A stretch of DNA of 64,000 nucleotides from Amanita rubescens (Eukaryota > Basidiomycota > Agaricomycetes > Agaricales > Amanitaceae). The notes below the pieces were generated by a model. It did not search any database and was not told where the DNA came from. It saw only the letters and a program-made list of their open reading frames with translations. This document shows, in pieces, positions 44,609-56,197 of this stretch. The translations under genes were made by a program, and so were the position numbers. Location: the NCBI GenBank assembly GCA_015039365.1, contig WION01000005.1, forward strand, positions 868,001 to 932,000, written 5' to 3'. The number at the start of each line of letters is the position of its first letter. The first letter of the stretch is position 1.

Positions 44609-45986
44609 TCAGTCAATAATTTCTATGTCTCCATATGGCTTGGCTTTGAAGTATGATTCATCAAAGTGGTGTACCCGCACAAATCCATCTTCTCCACCCG
44701 AGGCATAACTTAAACCTGAAGGATGAACGGCGATCCTGCATCTCGAAAAAATAAGCGTTGTTGAAAAAACCGAGAATGTTGACATACGTGTTGATAGGAC
44801 CGAAGTGGCCCTTGACGCGCCCAACCTCTTCTTCAAATACTTTGTGCCAAAACCTCGTCTCAAACTTGCCTTGGCGCAGCGACGTTGTTGTAACACTCAT
44901 TGCCTCTTGACCTCCTCCCAACAGGACCTGCTCGTGTTGAGTTCACTCTGTAACGGACAAAGCGATCGAGACGTACGTATGGTCTAGTTGGCGCGAGCGC
45001 CGCACTGTTCAACGGTGTTTCCGTTGGAAATGTCTTGATTACCATTAGATCCTTGGTGTCATGTATCTGCATTTTTTAAAGATATCTATAAGCCACCTGA
45101 TAGGCGACTGCAATGCGCCGCTTACCCGGGCGGACTTGTCTTTGCTGCTCGTGACGCAGTAATTCCAGTCCTTGCTGAGTTGTAGGTCAGTGACAACATC
45201 GCCGTGCGCCCGCTCGTTGCTTTGTACTTCGTCACCCGTCTTGACATTGAATAGTGCCACTTTCCCAGATTCGTGACCGGTGATGATAATATTTTGCCTT
45301 GGCGTGAAAGCGCACACTGTAGCTTTTGATCCGATGGGGTTGAACATATATAAAGGTTCTTTTGATTCTATTTTGGAGAAAACTCAATTAATGTGGTCGT
45401 AAATGGTCGGACAGCAGGTATAACGTACGTTTCACCCCATCCTCTCTATTGATCTTGAATACCCGAATTGCGCATTGGAATCCCATGCGTTGTTCCGTTA
45501 TGCACACCACCTGGTCACCTTCTTCGTTGAAAGCCACTCTTTTGACGGCTGTTGGGAACTCCCAAGTGTACAGACATTTTCCGGTTTGCACCAACCATAA
45601 CTTCAGCGTGTTATCGGCCGCGCCTGAAATGAGATATTTTGTTTCCGCTGATAAACCCACCATTAATATCGCAATGTAAAGAAAGAAGGAGTATACGTGC
45701 CATCCACATCTACCGTCCATACAGATCCATTGTGTCCTTCATATGTTCCTAAGCGCTCTCCGTTGTGTGAGAACCAAACGTTGATAACATAATCCTTTGA
45801 ACATGAGAAAAGCAGATCTCCTTCTCTGTTGAATTTTATCTGGGTTAGTGACCGTTCGTGGCCTAGCGATTCATGTTAGCGTCAGAAGTTTTTCGAGGGC
45901 GGATGTGACAACCTTGTAGTAGGATTGGTCTCTACATTTTTTTTCATCAGGTGCAAGGAACATTAGTTTGAGTACACACTCACCAT
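44609..45986 (-). CDS. TIF34: translation initiation factor eIF3 subunit i (WD40)
   Basis: This seven-blade WD40 protein of the eIF3 scaffold works in ribosomal scanning. After the start-codon exon (45984-45986) and an intron GTGAGT...GTAG, the frame reads RPILLQ, then an intron and [19 protein letters not shown], the conserved N-terminus of eIF3i. Further blades: [55 protein letters not shown], then the [20 protein letters not shown] tail and [10 protein letters not shown] at 44609. At least eight introns. Its start is 96 bp from the divergent SEN15 start. Confidence 0.92.
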
Positions 45987-46082
45987 TCTGCTCGGTAGAG
46001 CAGCGACCGAGTCACGGTAGAGATTTTGTGCGATAACCACGTGGGTTTTCCGTATTTGGCAGGTTCAGTCTCAAGTCACCAT
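45987..46082. promoter_or_regulatory. 96-bp bidirectional promoter of eIF3i and SEN15
   Basis: This is all the DNA between the two divergent start codons, so it must include both 5' leaders and the shared promoter. No TATA box or clear factor site was recognised. Confidence 0.6.
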
Positions 46083-46633
46083 ATGGAAGAACACCCATCA
46101 GTGAGTGGAAGCAGAGTCTCTAGCAGGATGGCACTGATGTGCTCTTTAGTACCAAGTATTATCTCACATTGTTTCAAAGTATCCGCAATCTGCAGGTAGC
46201 TTATTTCAGGCATACAATGATATTGTTTACGGCAAGTTCGACTGTTGCACGCGCGACGCCATGCTCACTCCTGCCCAGTTCAGCGCTGGACTGATCCGGA
46301 AGTGATAGATCTTGAAAAATGTGAACGAGGAGTCATTAAGGCAAAAAGGAAGGGAGCTGTAAGACGAACTTTCTTCCATTCCTTCCTTCACTCACGCGCG
46401 AAACGAGGAAACTCCTTCCTACGTCGTCCCATGCCCTCTAACCGAAAACATCTCACTTGGCTGGTAATCTCTCGCTGCTCATTTTTACATCCATTTTCTC
46501 ACCACGTTACAGGCTCCATGATGCGTTTGCAGGGCTCTCTACGCCACAGGAAATCTATCTGGCCATTACATCAGATGACGCATCGCTCGTGTACTATAAA
46601 ATAAGTGACGGCATTGTCAAGCCCCAGCTATAA
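46083..46633 (+). CDS. SEN15: tRNA-splicing endonuclease subunit SEN15
   Basis: SEN15 is a structural subunit of the enzyme that cuts introns from pre-tRNAs. Five exons can be joined: MEEHPS / YQVLSHIVSKYPQSAGSLFQ...DIVY / VQRWTDPEVIDLEKCERGV...KRKGA / ETPSYVVPCPLTENISLGW / LHDAFAGLSTPQEIYLAITS...YYKISDGIVKPQL, ending 46633. The SLVYYKIS-GIVKP end is diagnostic. The second intron (46232-46278) must be of the GC-AG type to keep frame. About 125 residues, normal for the family. Confidence 0.85.
46232..46278 (+). other. GC-AG intron in SEN15
   Basis: The donor is G/GCAAGT and the acceptor CCCAG/TTCAG. Splicing gives GAT ATT GTT TAC GTT CAG CGC TGG ACT (DIVYVQRWT). The nearest GT donor (GTTCGA, 4 bases on) puts the next exon out of frame. 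Confidence 0.7.
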
Positions 46634-47466
46634 GCTTCAGTAATATCGCCATGCGCTGTTTGTGGCCGATGAACTTTTATCAAGGCCAAAGTCCAGGAGT
46701 ATGTACTGTACGTCCGAATATCTGGCCGCGTTGCCATGCACTGATACTTTACAACACATTGTACACCCGTTCAGGATGCCATATGGGCAGTGGGCTACAC
46801 GCGCATTTATATGACGTACAATGTGACGAGAGTACTGTGACCTGTCAATATATGCCTCGCAACCACGTTCGATGGAAGAGTAACAAAGTCACCCATATCG
46901 AATTCCTCTGAGCCTGACAGACAGAATGCTTAACTCGCACGCCAAGATATATACATCCCCTGAACTTTATTGCACTCGTCTAATGCTTCAACGTCAAAAT
47001 GCATTCCAAATTCACGAGTTTCTAACGCCTTGCTGCATGAAGTGCGCCTGTATGCGACTTGCAGTTTTTCGTCACACCATACTGGTCAGTTATCATGAGA
47101 TAAGGCCATGGTACTAGCTCCCATCAATCAGCTGATTGGCCTGAATGCCAAATCAAATTGATCCTTCGCTCAAAACTCCGAATTGTGTTCTGTGCTGTTC
47201 GTGGCGGGAATTTTCTGAATTCAACTTTGCACGTTGCCTGTATAGATTCCAAATTATTATCGAACCTGAAATACGGCATGCCGGCAAAAGCGGGGGAGGA
47301 AAGCGAACTCGTCTTGGATTTAGTCCTATCTTATCGGGGAAACGAAGACATGTTCGATTGGGGAATAGAAATTCATGGTATTCGGGACAGCACACGTTTT
47401 TACAAGCAACGGTTCTCATACATAAAATACATGGTCCATCCACTTGTCCGCGACGTGCGCCTGCGT
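46634..47466. other. intergenic, no gene seen
   Basis: Downstream region of SEN15 facing the 3' end of a small minus-strand gene. Open frames on both strands overlap around 47150-47500 but have no recognisable features. Confidence 0.4.
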
Positions 47467-47997
47467 TTAACAGCACATCTCACAAGGGCAGCCTGTAGCG
47501 GATGGTCAGCGTAATTCACTAGTAGATCCATAAAATATAGACGTACAAACAATATCTGCGGCGCATTCACAACAACCCTAAAGGATGGATAAGTCTAGGA
47601 GCACGTAACCAGTCGCTGTATTCGTACCTCGCAGCACTCTGTAATGATTGCATCAGTATCCAGCTCCGATACGGAACAAATTAAGACGTACCGAAGCACA
47701 GGAAGCAGCCGATCAGTCCAAGGCAACAGTCCTACACAAAAAGTTTATGAGCGATAGTCATGAATATGAGTTTCGACACTACCTTTCCAGCACCACCACC
47801 ACGGATACGAGAGGCTTTCTTGTGCTGGCATTCGCCTTGAGGAATCTTGGCAGGGGGAGCATTCATAACACCTACAAAAGGAGAGAGACTGTCAACGCAA
47901 GCATTACGTGCCTAATTACATGACACTTACTCATCTGCACAGCAGCTTGCGGTTGGTTAAAAGAGGCCTTGGCGGGAGCAGACATCGGTGCTTCCAT
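47467..47997 (-). CDS. tiny cysteine-rich protein with a CYSTM-like membrane module
   Basis: Six short exons separated by introns of about 50 nt give about 87 residues. The N-terminus (MEAPMSAPAKASFNQPQ, start 47997) is polar, then ECQHKKASRIRGGGAGK, and the C-terminal third is DCCLGLIGCFLCFECC, EGCCECAADIVC and CPCEMCC, with roughly 16 cysteines. The layout (polar Gln/Pro-rich head, cysteine-packed short hydrophobic tail) resembles CYSTM-type proteins, which are palmitoylated membrane-associated stress factors. That role is inferred. The last exon was found by in-frame splicing past GTACGT...ACAG; without it the protein would end ADIVCTSIFYG. Confidence 0.7.
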
Positions 47998-48923
47998 GAC
48001 GAACGTACAGGAAGAGAATTGGGGCCTCATCAATACTGGGGCCCCTTTTATATCCGCTCAGGAGATGCCCACACCTAGACTATATTTAGGATAGCGGATA
48101 TGGTTCTGGCGGCGCCGCGGTGCCATCTCCCACTACTTTCTACGATTAACGGCGCAGCAGGTCAAATGATAACAAAAGCGCCAAGAGATAGAGCACATAG
48201 CGCCCTTGGATCAGTAGGATTGGTATGACGTGCAAGACGCATAATAGCCCTTTGAGATCAAGCACAGGTTTTCGGCTTCTCGACAAGATAGAATATCCTG
48301 CCGCTGTCCGCCGAACTGTTTTGGTCTATTTGATCTAGTATATGACATTGTTGATGCTCTCACCATCAGCCGCACATGATCCGAATACAGCCATGTGCGC
48401 TATAGCAATTCAGCATGCTCAGGTTTGTGAGCGTGGACCGTGCATGTATCTGGGGACCTCACTATTGTGATCGTTGGTGGTGTAGATCCGCGAGATCACT
48501 GCAAGCGAAGCAACACCTGTTATTCACGACTCCATAACCGCGGCGAAACGCCGATAAAGGGGCCTCGGAGTGGCTTGGTGAACAGGGGCCAAGGGTTTGC
48601 TTTGTGTCTCGAAATCGCGAGGAATGGTCGTTTCAAGTTGCATATTTGGGGACGCTACCTACAAGACAAAGATATGTAACAATAATGCTTACCTATGTAC
48701 AATTCTAATGTGTCAATCCTACGTATCTACTTCAAGTCCCCGAGTATTCAAATGGCAATCTACTATGTTACAAGTGCTACCGATACAAGTACAGAGGCTA
48801 GCTTCTGTTTCCGACCATTTGTGTGCTTTTTTGTTATTTTATTTCTTCTGCTCGCTTTTTATTATCATCTTCTATTCATATGTCAGTCATTGTACGCACG
48901 CAAAGTCAAAAGGATGCTCATGC
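47998..48923. other. intergenic, no gene seen
   Basis: Upstream of the cysteine-rich gene and downstream of the BTB gene. Open frames near 48440-49118 (plus) are not supported by any motif. TATA-like sequence TATATCC occurs near 48050, about 50 bases upstream of the cysteine-rich gene start. Confidence 0.4.
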
Positions 48924-50157
48924 TCACTCTGGTTCGAAATAATCCATCATATCTGCGATGATATCGTCTCTGATCCCGGAGATCGTCTCGAGAGCCGTCA
49001 GCGTGCATTGCACGCTGATGGCTGGCATCTCATTCATGGAGTTCCTCAAACAGATCATGAGCGTTTTCAGCTTGCCGAGAACGTCCGCTGGCCCGTATCG
49101 GAGCATTTGGGCAGATGAGGCAGCTTCGTGCCATAGATGTGCCCAGGTGTCCAGGCAAAGACCGTGCGATTGACATCCAGCCTGCTGGAACATTGGTGGA
49201 TTGGTGCGCAAGCGCTCCCATATTGCTAGAAGAGAATGGTGTGCGTGGAAAAAGCCTATGCGTTTCTCGACGCTAAACGTGAGCGGGACGGCCAACTGCG
49301 AAACGCCGCTCTGTTTGAAATAAGGAGTATCCCGCTCCATGGTTGTCAGTTGTCGATAATAACATATACCCCGCAGCTGGCGGAGTGCGTACTTTTCCGC
49401 GATAGGAAAAATAGGCTGGGGCGACAAGTTATGCCAGAGGATCCTGGTCATTAATTTTTTGACTACGACTTCGAGAAACTTTTCGTTGCCCGAGGTGGCA
49501 GCAATCTTCAGCGTCCGAGCGCAAGTTTCGGCCGGAACATTGCGAAGAGGTCCATTCGCATCTCTTGCGAGCGTATATATGTGCTCAACTGACCAAGTCC
49601 AGAATGAAGCAATCGAATATTTGCTGGACATCTCCGCAATGTTAAGCAAGCGCTCAAGGGGCGGCATCATGCGAGGGTCCGATGGTTTCTGTAAATCACT
49701 TGGACTTCAGTTTAGATATGAGCAATTGAGCGCCATATAAAGCAGACAATATACTAACAGCGCATATAGTGCCCATAATAGGTCGCGGAACTGGTCCACC
49801 CTGTCGGGAAGGACAACAGGGTTGTCATCAGACATTCCATAACTGCTGTACCGCTTGTGGGGATATCGGAGTATATCTTCAAGAGTAGATGGTTCACGCA
49901 TAAGGAAAAAGCGGTGAACCTTGAAACCAACAATTTGTCAGATATTACGAATAATTCAGGGTTACCGAGACTAGTGTTACCTTGAATAGGTTGTTTTCGA
50001 CCTGAAAAACGCAAAATCCGCCTTGTGACTCGTCCTTGTAGTATTCAGGATCGCGGATAGGCTTTACGAGGGATTTCTGGGAGAATTTTAGGCTCCGTTC
50101 CGAGGCGGAGTAGGCTATGTTGGCTTTGACAGAGCGAGAAGCTGCGGCGAGACCCAT
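48924..50157 (-). CDS. BTB/POZ domain protein of the agaricomycete type
   Basis: The N-terminal exon reads KPIRDPEYYKDESQGGFCVFQ, VENNLFK, then after an intron VHRFFLMREPSTLEDIL and SDDNPVVLPDRVDQFRDLLWALY, the BTB core common in mushroom genomes (protein-protein adaptor, often transcription or ubiquitin related). After a further intron (ending ACAG/AAACCATCG near 49690) comes the long C-terminal exon with PSDPRMMPPLERLLNIAEMS and ending DDIIADMMDYFEPE at 48924. The start is uncertain: ATG at 50157 (MGLAAASRSVKAN) is chosen; the same frame is open to an ATG at 50280. Confidence 0.75.
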
Positions 50158-51900
50158 AGCTGATTCGGTGTGCAATACGTTTCTCAGGATACGCCTTGTT
50201 GTTTGGAAGAGAATGTTAGAGAGAATCCGGAATTTTTGTGCGGGTTTGAATAGGTAAAGGTTGACCATAGCACATGCCAAAACCCTTCCGTCGTGAGCAC
50301 AGAGGCTTTGGCGAGCCAGGGAATTGGGGAGTTGATTAGGCGTTTAGAGAAACTTCCCGTTGATATCCATTCGGCGCGTGGATTAATACGGTAGGACATG
50401 AAGTCACCACGTTCCGCCTCATGTTCATCACGATGAACAGAACACCAAGTCTCTGGTGGTAATCTTGCGGTTACGGCAGTCCCCCGAGTCTGAAATGGAT
50501 TCCAGAAGGCAGTTATCTAGCAAAAATAACGAGAATCGATAAACTTTACGAATGATTGATTAAATTCAATTGCATACGAGATGGCCCTCTTCACGGGTTG
50601 TGCGGGAAGTATTTCCTCTTTTGCAACGGAAAAGCTAAAAATGAAAGGCACGAGGCCGGTTAGGTTTAATACAACGGATGAGCTATCCGGGACGCGGGCA
50701 GAGACGGTCTCCCCAGAATCGACGGCAAATTAAACATTCAACGTCATACATGCCAAGCGTCAATAGGGTCTTCGGGACGGTCAGATGGTTTCGTCTGCTA
50801 AGTCCTCAAAACCAGCGTGGAAGCTGCACCACAATCGGCATGAGAAAATGTCACACGCTAATGGAGATACCGCCACCCCACAATTCTTACCTAGGTTAAC
50901 GTGAACCTTGTAGACAGGCAAGTATGAACGGAGAAGGATTTTTGCTTGCCATGGAAGCATAAAAATAAGCTTCGCCATCATTTCTCCCCCGGTGTGTTGA
51001 AAGCTGGTCCCTGTCTACACGTGTTCTGATGAAGGGGTTCAGCGCCAATCGCCGTCTCTCTACCGCGCCTGCCGAACATACTTCTTCATCTAACTAGGTA
51101 CGGGAGTTCAACGCTATTTGCCAGGTTGTCATGAGCGTCATTCATCCGGATATAAATAGTAAGTGGTGTCTACTCCATTGCAATATAGTCAGACAATCCG
51201 TTTGTTATTCTTATTCAATGGCGGCCTTTATAACCGCAAAAGCAGCGCAGGAATCGCTCGTGAAAAATTCAGAATGCTTCCCCAACGTCCTCAACCCGCA
51301 CAAACCCAATTACCTCCCGTTACCATTGACGTACAGCCTAGAAACACAATGATGGAAATGAGTTCGTGTCATGATAATCATCCAGATACACCTTTCTAAT
51401 GCTGTCAACTGCCTAGATTCTATGAATGCCCCATCCAGAACTCCGCAATGTACTCATGAGCAAAATGGGACGTCTCGGATTCGGGGAGGCGGTGCCGCAA
51501 AGGTAGGCTGATACGCCATGTGTGGGATTCTCGTTGATTTGTGTCCCTGCAATCTAGGATTGTTTCATGGCCGCGATTGGAGTATTCGTATGCTTTGGTG
51601 AGCATGGCAGCTGTATGTTGGATATAAGAGGCTAAGCTATATCCTTTTCGTCAGAGTCTTGCGAGGTCTGCACACGTACTGCTGTGCCCGTCGTTCATCG
51701 AGCTTACGTTCCTCTCCCTAGATTTGCTGCGATTGCATTGGGGATGTTCTCTGTAAGGAGTTCAGTGTCTGTCCCGTTGTGATATACTAAAATGTATCTA
51801 GGCTGCCCCTGCGAAATGCTCTGCTAGATTATCCAGATCCATCACACCTGCGGTGTTCTAGGCACGCGATAGACATTATACTAGTATCCGCAGACAGTTT
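50158..51900. other. 1.7-kb stretch without a recognisable gene
   Basis: The first 250 bases are open on the minus strand in two frames and may include leader or extra exons of the BTB gene. The remainder (50400-51900) has only short frames on both strands. No repeat, tRNA or other RNA gene was recognised. Confidence 0.4.
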
Positions 51901-52656
51901 CTAGTTGCCTGATGCTATTTCGTACATGAAATCGCTTCTCATGGTGTACTTTACACCACCTGTCACTTCTTCACCGCTATGAATCAACATTCGTTGTTGG
52001 AAGACCAAAACCCTGCCAAGTTTTGGCTCTACGTCGATGTACTCCTTTTTGTTCGGGGTCCAGAACCGCGTTGCACCACCTGCCAAACTGTCTCCATCGT
52101 TAAGGTACAAATGTAGCGTTACGAACGATTTCTGCTGGCCATCCATGACATCCACAAGCCCATCGCAATGTGGCTTAAAGTAGTGCCCTGGCCCATAGCG
52201 CAGGAAACTTAGACGAGCATTGACACTTTGTTCGAAAAGCGGGTTAATCCGTTGCTTCAATGAGTAATCGAACAACACTTACCCTACTAATCGCCAAGTA
52301 GGACCATCTTTCCTCCCACTTTTCCCCGTAATGGACGACCATGAACCAGTAGGCGTAACCTCATGGATATCATTGACCAGCGGGTATAGTCTATCGTATA
52401 CCCATCTCGCAGTGGTGTCATCGATGTAGAGTATGCGTTCACTGTTTCTAAATTCTGTATGAACCGTCTCCTTCACAGCATGCGCAGACATGCCAGCTGG
52501 CACCCAAGGTCCACTTTCCGATGCAAGCTTAATTAGAGTTCTGCATTCCTCGGAGGAGAACGCATCGTCAATGATGGTTGCGTAAAAGTCGCCATAGTGC
52601 TTTGCTAGGCCCGGCGACTGCGCAGAAAAGTCTAGACGTTGGGCGCATGGCGTCAT
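51901..52656 (-). CDS. 2-oxoglutarate/Fe(II) dioxygenase, prolyl-4-hydroxylase-like
   Basis: Two exons: MTPCAQRLDFSAQ...GPTWRLVG and, after a 57-nt intron (GTAAGT...CAAAG), VNARLSFLRYGPGHYFKPHCDG. The iron site HxD is HCD in PHCDGL, the distal His is in MLIHSGEEV, and the 2-oxoglutarate-binding basic residue is the Lys or Arg in KYTMRSDF. Length about 230 residues. No signal peptide, so it is likely cytosolic or nuclear. Substrate unknown. Divergent from the Gly/Gln-repeat gene. Confidence 0.85.
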
Positions 52657-52995
52657 AGCGATGGAGGTTGACTAATTGGAGTATCTGCGGAACGTGTTGC
52701 AATTCTACCCTGACGTGGAGTGGGTTTCAGAATCATGCCCACGCCTTTGTGGGCGCCAAGCGGACACGTCCATACGTCCATAATACCGAATTGCGAGACA
52801 GTAGCCATGTCTGAGAATATGAACAAACGGGATCCAACACCTTGCATCATAGTGGACGAAATGACCATCGGCATGTGCGTCATCGGCTCCTCGCATGTCT
52901 ATAAAATAGCTCCCTTGAAGCCAAGGATCGTTACGCACAAGTGGGCGGTCTCATTTGTCGATTCTGTGCACCCAGAGATAATCCTGTCGTCAGAC
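52657..52995. promoter_or_regulatory. divergent promoter region, dioxygenase and GQ-repeat gene
   Basis: 339 bp between the start codons. The plus frame is open through most of it and continues into the GQ-repeat gene, so an upstream start for that gene cannot be excluded. A TATAAA-like string occurs near 52898. Confidence 0.4.
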
Positions 52996-53710
52996 ATGAG
53001 CGATTACCCCCAAGGTCAACAACGCAGCCAACGCGGCCAATACAGTTCGGACACTTCCGACATCGGCCAAGACCCAAGCCAGGGCCAGGGCCAGTTCGGT
53101 CAGGGTCAATCATACGGTCAGGGTCAAGGCCAGTACGGTCAAGGTCAAGGCCAATACGATCAAGGTCAAGGCCAATACGGTCAGGGTCAAGGCCAAGGCC
53201 AATACGGTCAAGGTCAAGGCCAGTACGGTCAAGGTCAAGGCCAAGGACAGTACGGCCAGGGCCAAGGGCAATACGGCCAGTCTTACGGCCAAGGTCAATA
53301 TGGCTCAGGCGGACAACAACAAGGATGGAGTGACGACACGAGCCAGAGTGGAGGCGACTACAGCAGCCGCCAGGGTTTAGGCTACAGTGGCAGCGACCAG
53401 CCCAGCGGCGGTTCAGATGTAAGCCTTCTCTATATCAATCACTTTTCACATCTAATTCGCAGATTGATCCGTCTTCTCAACATCATGACCATAAGCCTAC
53501 TATTGGAGATAAAGTAAAGGGTTTGTGAACTTACCCTTGCTACGCGGAACACCTTCTGATGGCGTTCGTAGGGGCTACAGAAGAGGTATATGGTAAAATG
53601 ACGGGCGACACCCAGAAGGTGCAGCGGGGTAAAGAACGTAGGGTAAGCAACGTTTCGTTGTCACGTATGATCGATTGATGAATCTCGTGTAGTCTGGCCA
53701 AGATTTCTGA
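52996..53710 (+). CDS. Gly/Gln/Tyr-repeat (prion-like) protein with a CsbD-like tail
   Basis: Starts MSDYPQGQQRSQRGQYSSD and soon becomes a run of about a dozen GQGQYGQ-type units (53081-53295), then SGGDYSSRQGLGYSGSDQP. Three introns follow, and the last exons read PTIGDKVKGATEEVYGKMTG, DTQKVQRGKERRSGQDF (stop 53710), which resembles the CsbD stress-protein motif (KGxxEExxGKxTGDxxxxxxG). About 190 residues. Composition suggests an intrinsically disordered, phase-separating protein; a stress role is inferred from the CsbD-like tail. The start at 52996 is chosen because the sequence before it looks like leader. Confidence 0.7.
53081..53295 (+). repeat. coding minisatellite, GGTCAAGGCCA(A/G)TACGGTCAA-type units
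   Basis: Units of 6 bases (GGTCAA/GGCCAA) and 18-24 bases alternate in tandem, with synonymous changes (GGT/GGC, CAA/CAG). The array is open in other frames too, which produces false frames. Length is likely to vary between strains. Confidence 0.85.
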
Positions 53711-53967
53711 AGGGGAATTCCAGAAAGCGAATATTGAATCGTTCCGAGTCCGCGATCGTTGTGTATCTTATTTGTAATTGTAACGTATGGCATCCCCTGG
53801 CAAAGTCTCCTCTGGTCAACAACGGGCTGCAACTAACCCTGTTGAAAACAAATCGTAGAGTGACAATTATTAACAGCTGAAACGGAAAGCGAAGTGCTGG
53901 CACTCCTGGCATCACCTCGACCGCTTTGCCGCTGCCAGTGTCACCATCTTCGTCAAAATCTCTTCCA

Positions 53968-55239
53968 ATGGCGAACCCCGCTGTAACTTTGATTTACAAG
54001 CACCTAGACAATGGCACTCCTGTCTGTCTTTCACTATACCCTCCCACACGACTACCGAAGCGCACACGAGTACCTGTCGTCGTGTTCTTCCACGGTGGTG
54101 GACTTACCGTCGGGAACAGAAACAGTTGGCATCCAGCTTGGCTTCAAAGTCAGTGATCATCTGTGGCATCATCGCCGTACTATACGGAGCCTGATACTCT
54201 TACTATAAGCACGAGCAAATGCGCACGGTTTTGCATTTCTAGCCCCTGACTATCGACTCATCCCGCCGGCCACTGGGCACGAGATTTTGGACGATATCAA
54301 GGATTTGTTTTCCTTTCTCTCCAAAGCGGACTTATCCACTGCGATACGTCATTCTCAGCCAAATTCCGATGAGGAAGCATTTCAGGTTAATTTTGAAATT
54401 GATCCCGATTCTATCATCGTAGCTGGAATAAGTGCGGGAGGGCTTTGCGCATACCTCGCTGCAGCTCATTGCGATTTACCCAAGCCAAGGGCCATCTTGT
54501 CCATGTACGGCATGGGCGGCAATTTTTTTGTGGGTGTTTTCCCTACATTCGGGTCTCGAGTCAACCATTACCTATATTTTTGTTGTCCCTACAGGTACCG
54601 CATTATCTGTTACCTAAGGATAAACCCTTCTTCCGCGGACGAGAGCTTTTGGACCCAGCCGACTTTTCGGATTACATGTACCCCTATTCACCCATGTCTA
54701 ACTTGGAAGAAACCGTAGACTCTCCTCTGGCCTATCATTCAGCGGACTATCATATACCTGGATATCCTGCTAACCCAAGGATGCTTCTCGCTCGTCTTTA
54801 CCTTCAACTCGGGGTATATTTGGATTATTACACTGGATGCCATTCTCCCGGCATTAGCGAGACTATGCGTCGCATGCTCGTCGTGGATTCGGACCGAAGT
54901 CCTCGCGCTAGCAACGTTCCTGGTGTCGATAGCGAAGAACGTAATAGCCTGACGTTTGCAGAGACTATACCGGAGGAGCATCGCGTTTTATTCCCCCAAT
55001 TGCGGATAACGTCAGACTGGCCTCCCACGGTACTGTGCCATGGGACAGCAGATACAGCAGTGCCGGTTGAAGAATCACGCATACTCGGTTGTTCCTTGGC
55101 CAACGCGGGAATACCAGTTAAAATCTTCGAATTCGAAGGAGAAGAACATTCTTTCGATGTTGCCGCGAATGCAGAGGACATGCATGGGAAGACTTTTGAC
55201 AAGATTATGGCTACTTTGGTAGCATGGGTTATGGATTGA
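53968..55239 (+). CDS. alpha/beta hydrolase, hormone-sensitive-lipase type
   Basis: Starts MANPAVTLIYKHLDNGTPVC; the oxyanion-hole motif HGGG (VVVFFHGGGLTVGNR) is followed by APDYRLIPPATGHEILDD, the nucleophile elbow GISAG (Ser), the acid HGTADTAVP (Asp) and the base EEHSFD (His), a complete triad. Introns near 54148-54208 and 54529-54594 keep the frame. About 390 residues, no signal peptide. Acts on an ester or lactone; substrate unknown. An in-frame ATG at 53926 could give a longer N-terminus. Confidence 0.88.
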
Positions 55240-56197
55240 CGTGGATTTTCTAAGTTCCGTGCTCTGTGCCATCTTATGTTCCTTCTCTGTCGCTCACACT
55301 GTGCGACTCCGACATCACTCTCCCAAGGTTATACATACCTAAGATACTCTCAGATTGAATAGAAAAAGGATCTTTCTTCCCAGCCTCGTGGTGATGAGGT
55401 GAGCACAACCGGGGTTAGTTTCCTGCTCGAACCCTTGGATTGTCAAAGCAGTTTCGGGGAGGTGGCTCGCATCAAATCAGTTTCAGGTCTACCAGAACCA
55501 GTGGCACGCGCCAAACAGAATTTACCCGCAAATTGCATTTGTTGCTTGCGGATATATGACATTCCGTATTTTCGTTATCTATAGCTTTAACACTTACAAA
55601 TCGGCCAAATATAGAATGCAAACGCTCGTCGATACATGTGTTGAACTCGATATCCCCGTACGGTATACCTCAAAATGATCTCGGGTCATCTTCGCCTAGT
55701 GAAATAGACGTGGCGCTGCCTTTGCCAGGGCGCCGGTCAACGGCGCAACGCCACATTACAAGAAAAGTACCAGGTGCCTTATTCACCACAGCAGTCATGC
55801 TGTATGACAAGTTCGGGTAGATTGCGGACCTGATATGCCGGATCTGGAAACAGCATAGGTGTAGTGGAATAAAGTTTCGGAGTTGAAATGTCGGTTTGGC
55901 TTCATCGAATGAACCAAATTCATGGTTCTGTACCACGGCCGGGGACATCTGGTGGAAAATTCAACAACGAGGTCAGCCTGAGCTGATGTTAGGACCTATA
56001 TTAATATATTTTCTGCGTCGAGTATGGCTCAAGTAATGCTAACAGAGAGTTGTTTGCAACAGATGGCGTTGTGATTGTGTTGTTTGGCGTTGTACCCTAG
56101 ATGATTTGCCCCGCTTGCGCGGTTTGTCAAGTTTCGGCAGTAAACTTGCCCCCAGACTTTCTTTTCCGCTCCTTCTGCCATCTCTGGCATCCTCCCC
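55240..56197. other. intergenic, no gene seen
   Basis: Downstream of the hydrolase and upstream of the FYRN/FYRC gene. No repeat, RNA gene or motif-bearing frame was recognised. Confidence 0.4.

Noticed and set aside
47153..47514. Overlapping frames of over 100 codons on both strands beside the cysteine-rich gene
   Set aside because: They overlap each other and the last exons of the cysteine-rich gene, with no known domain; no splice support.
53081..53298. Long open frames in all three alternative frames over the GQ-repeat array
   Set aside because: Tandem units without stop codons open several frames at once; only the GQGQYGQ frame joins downstream exons and has a start.
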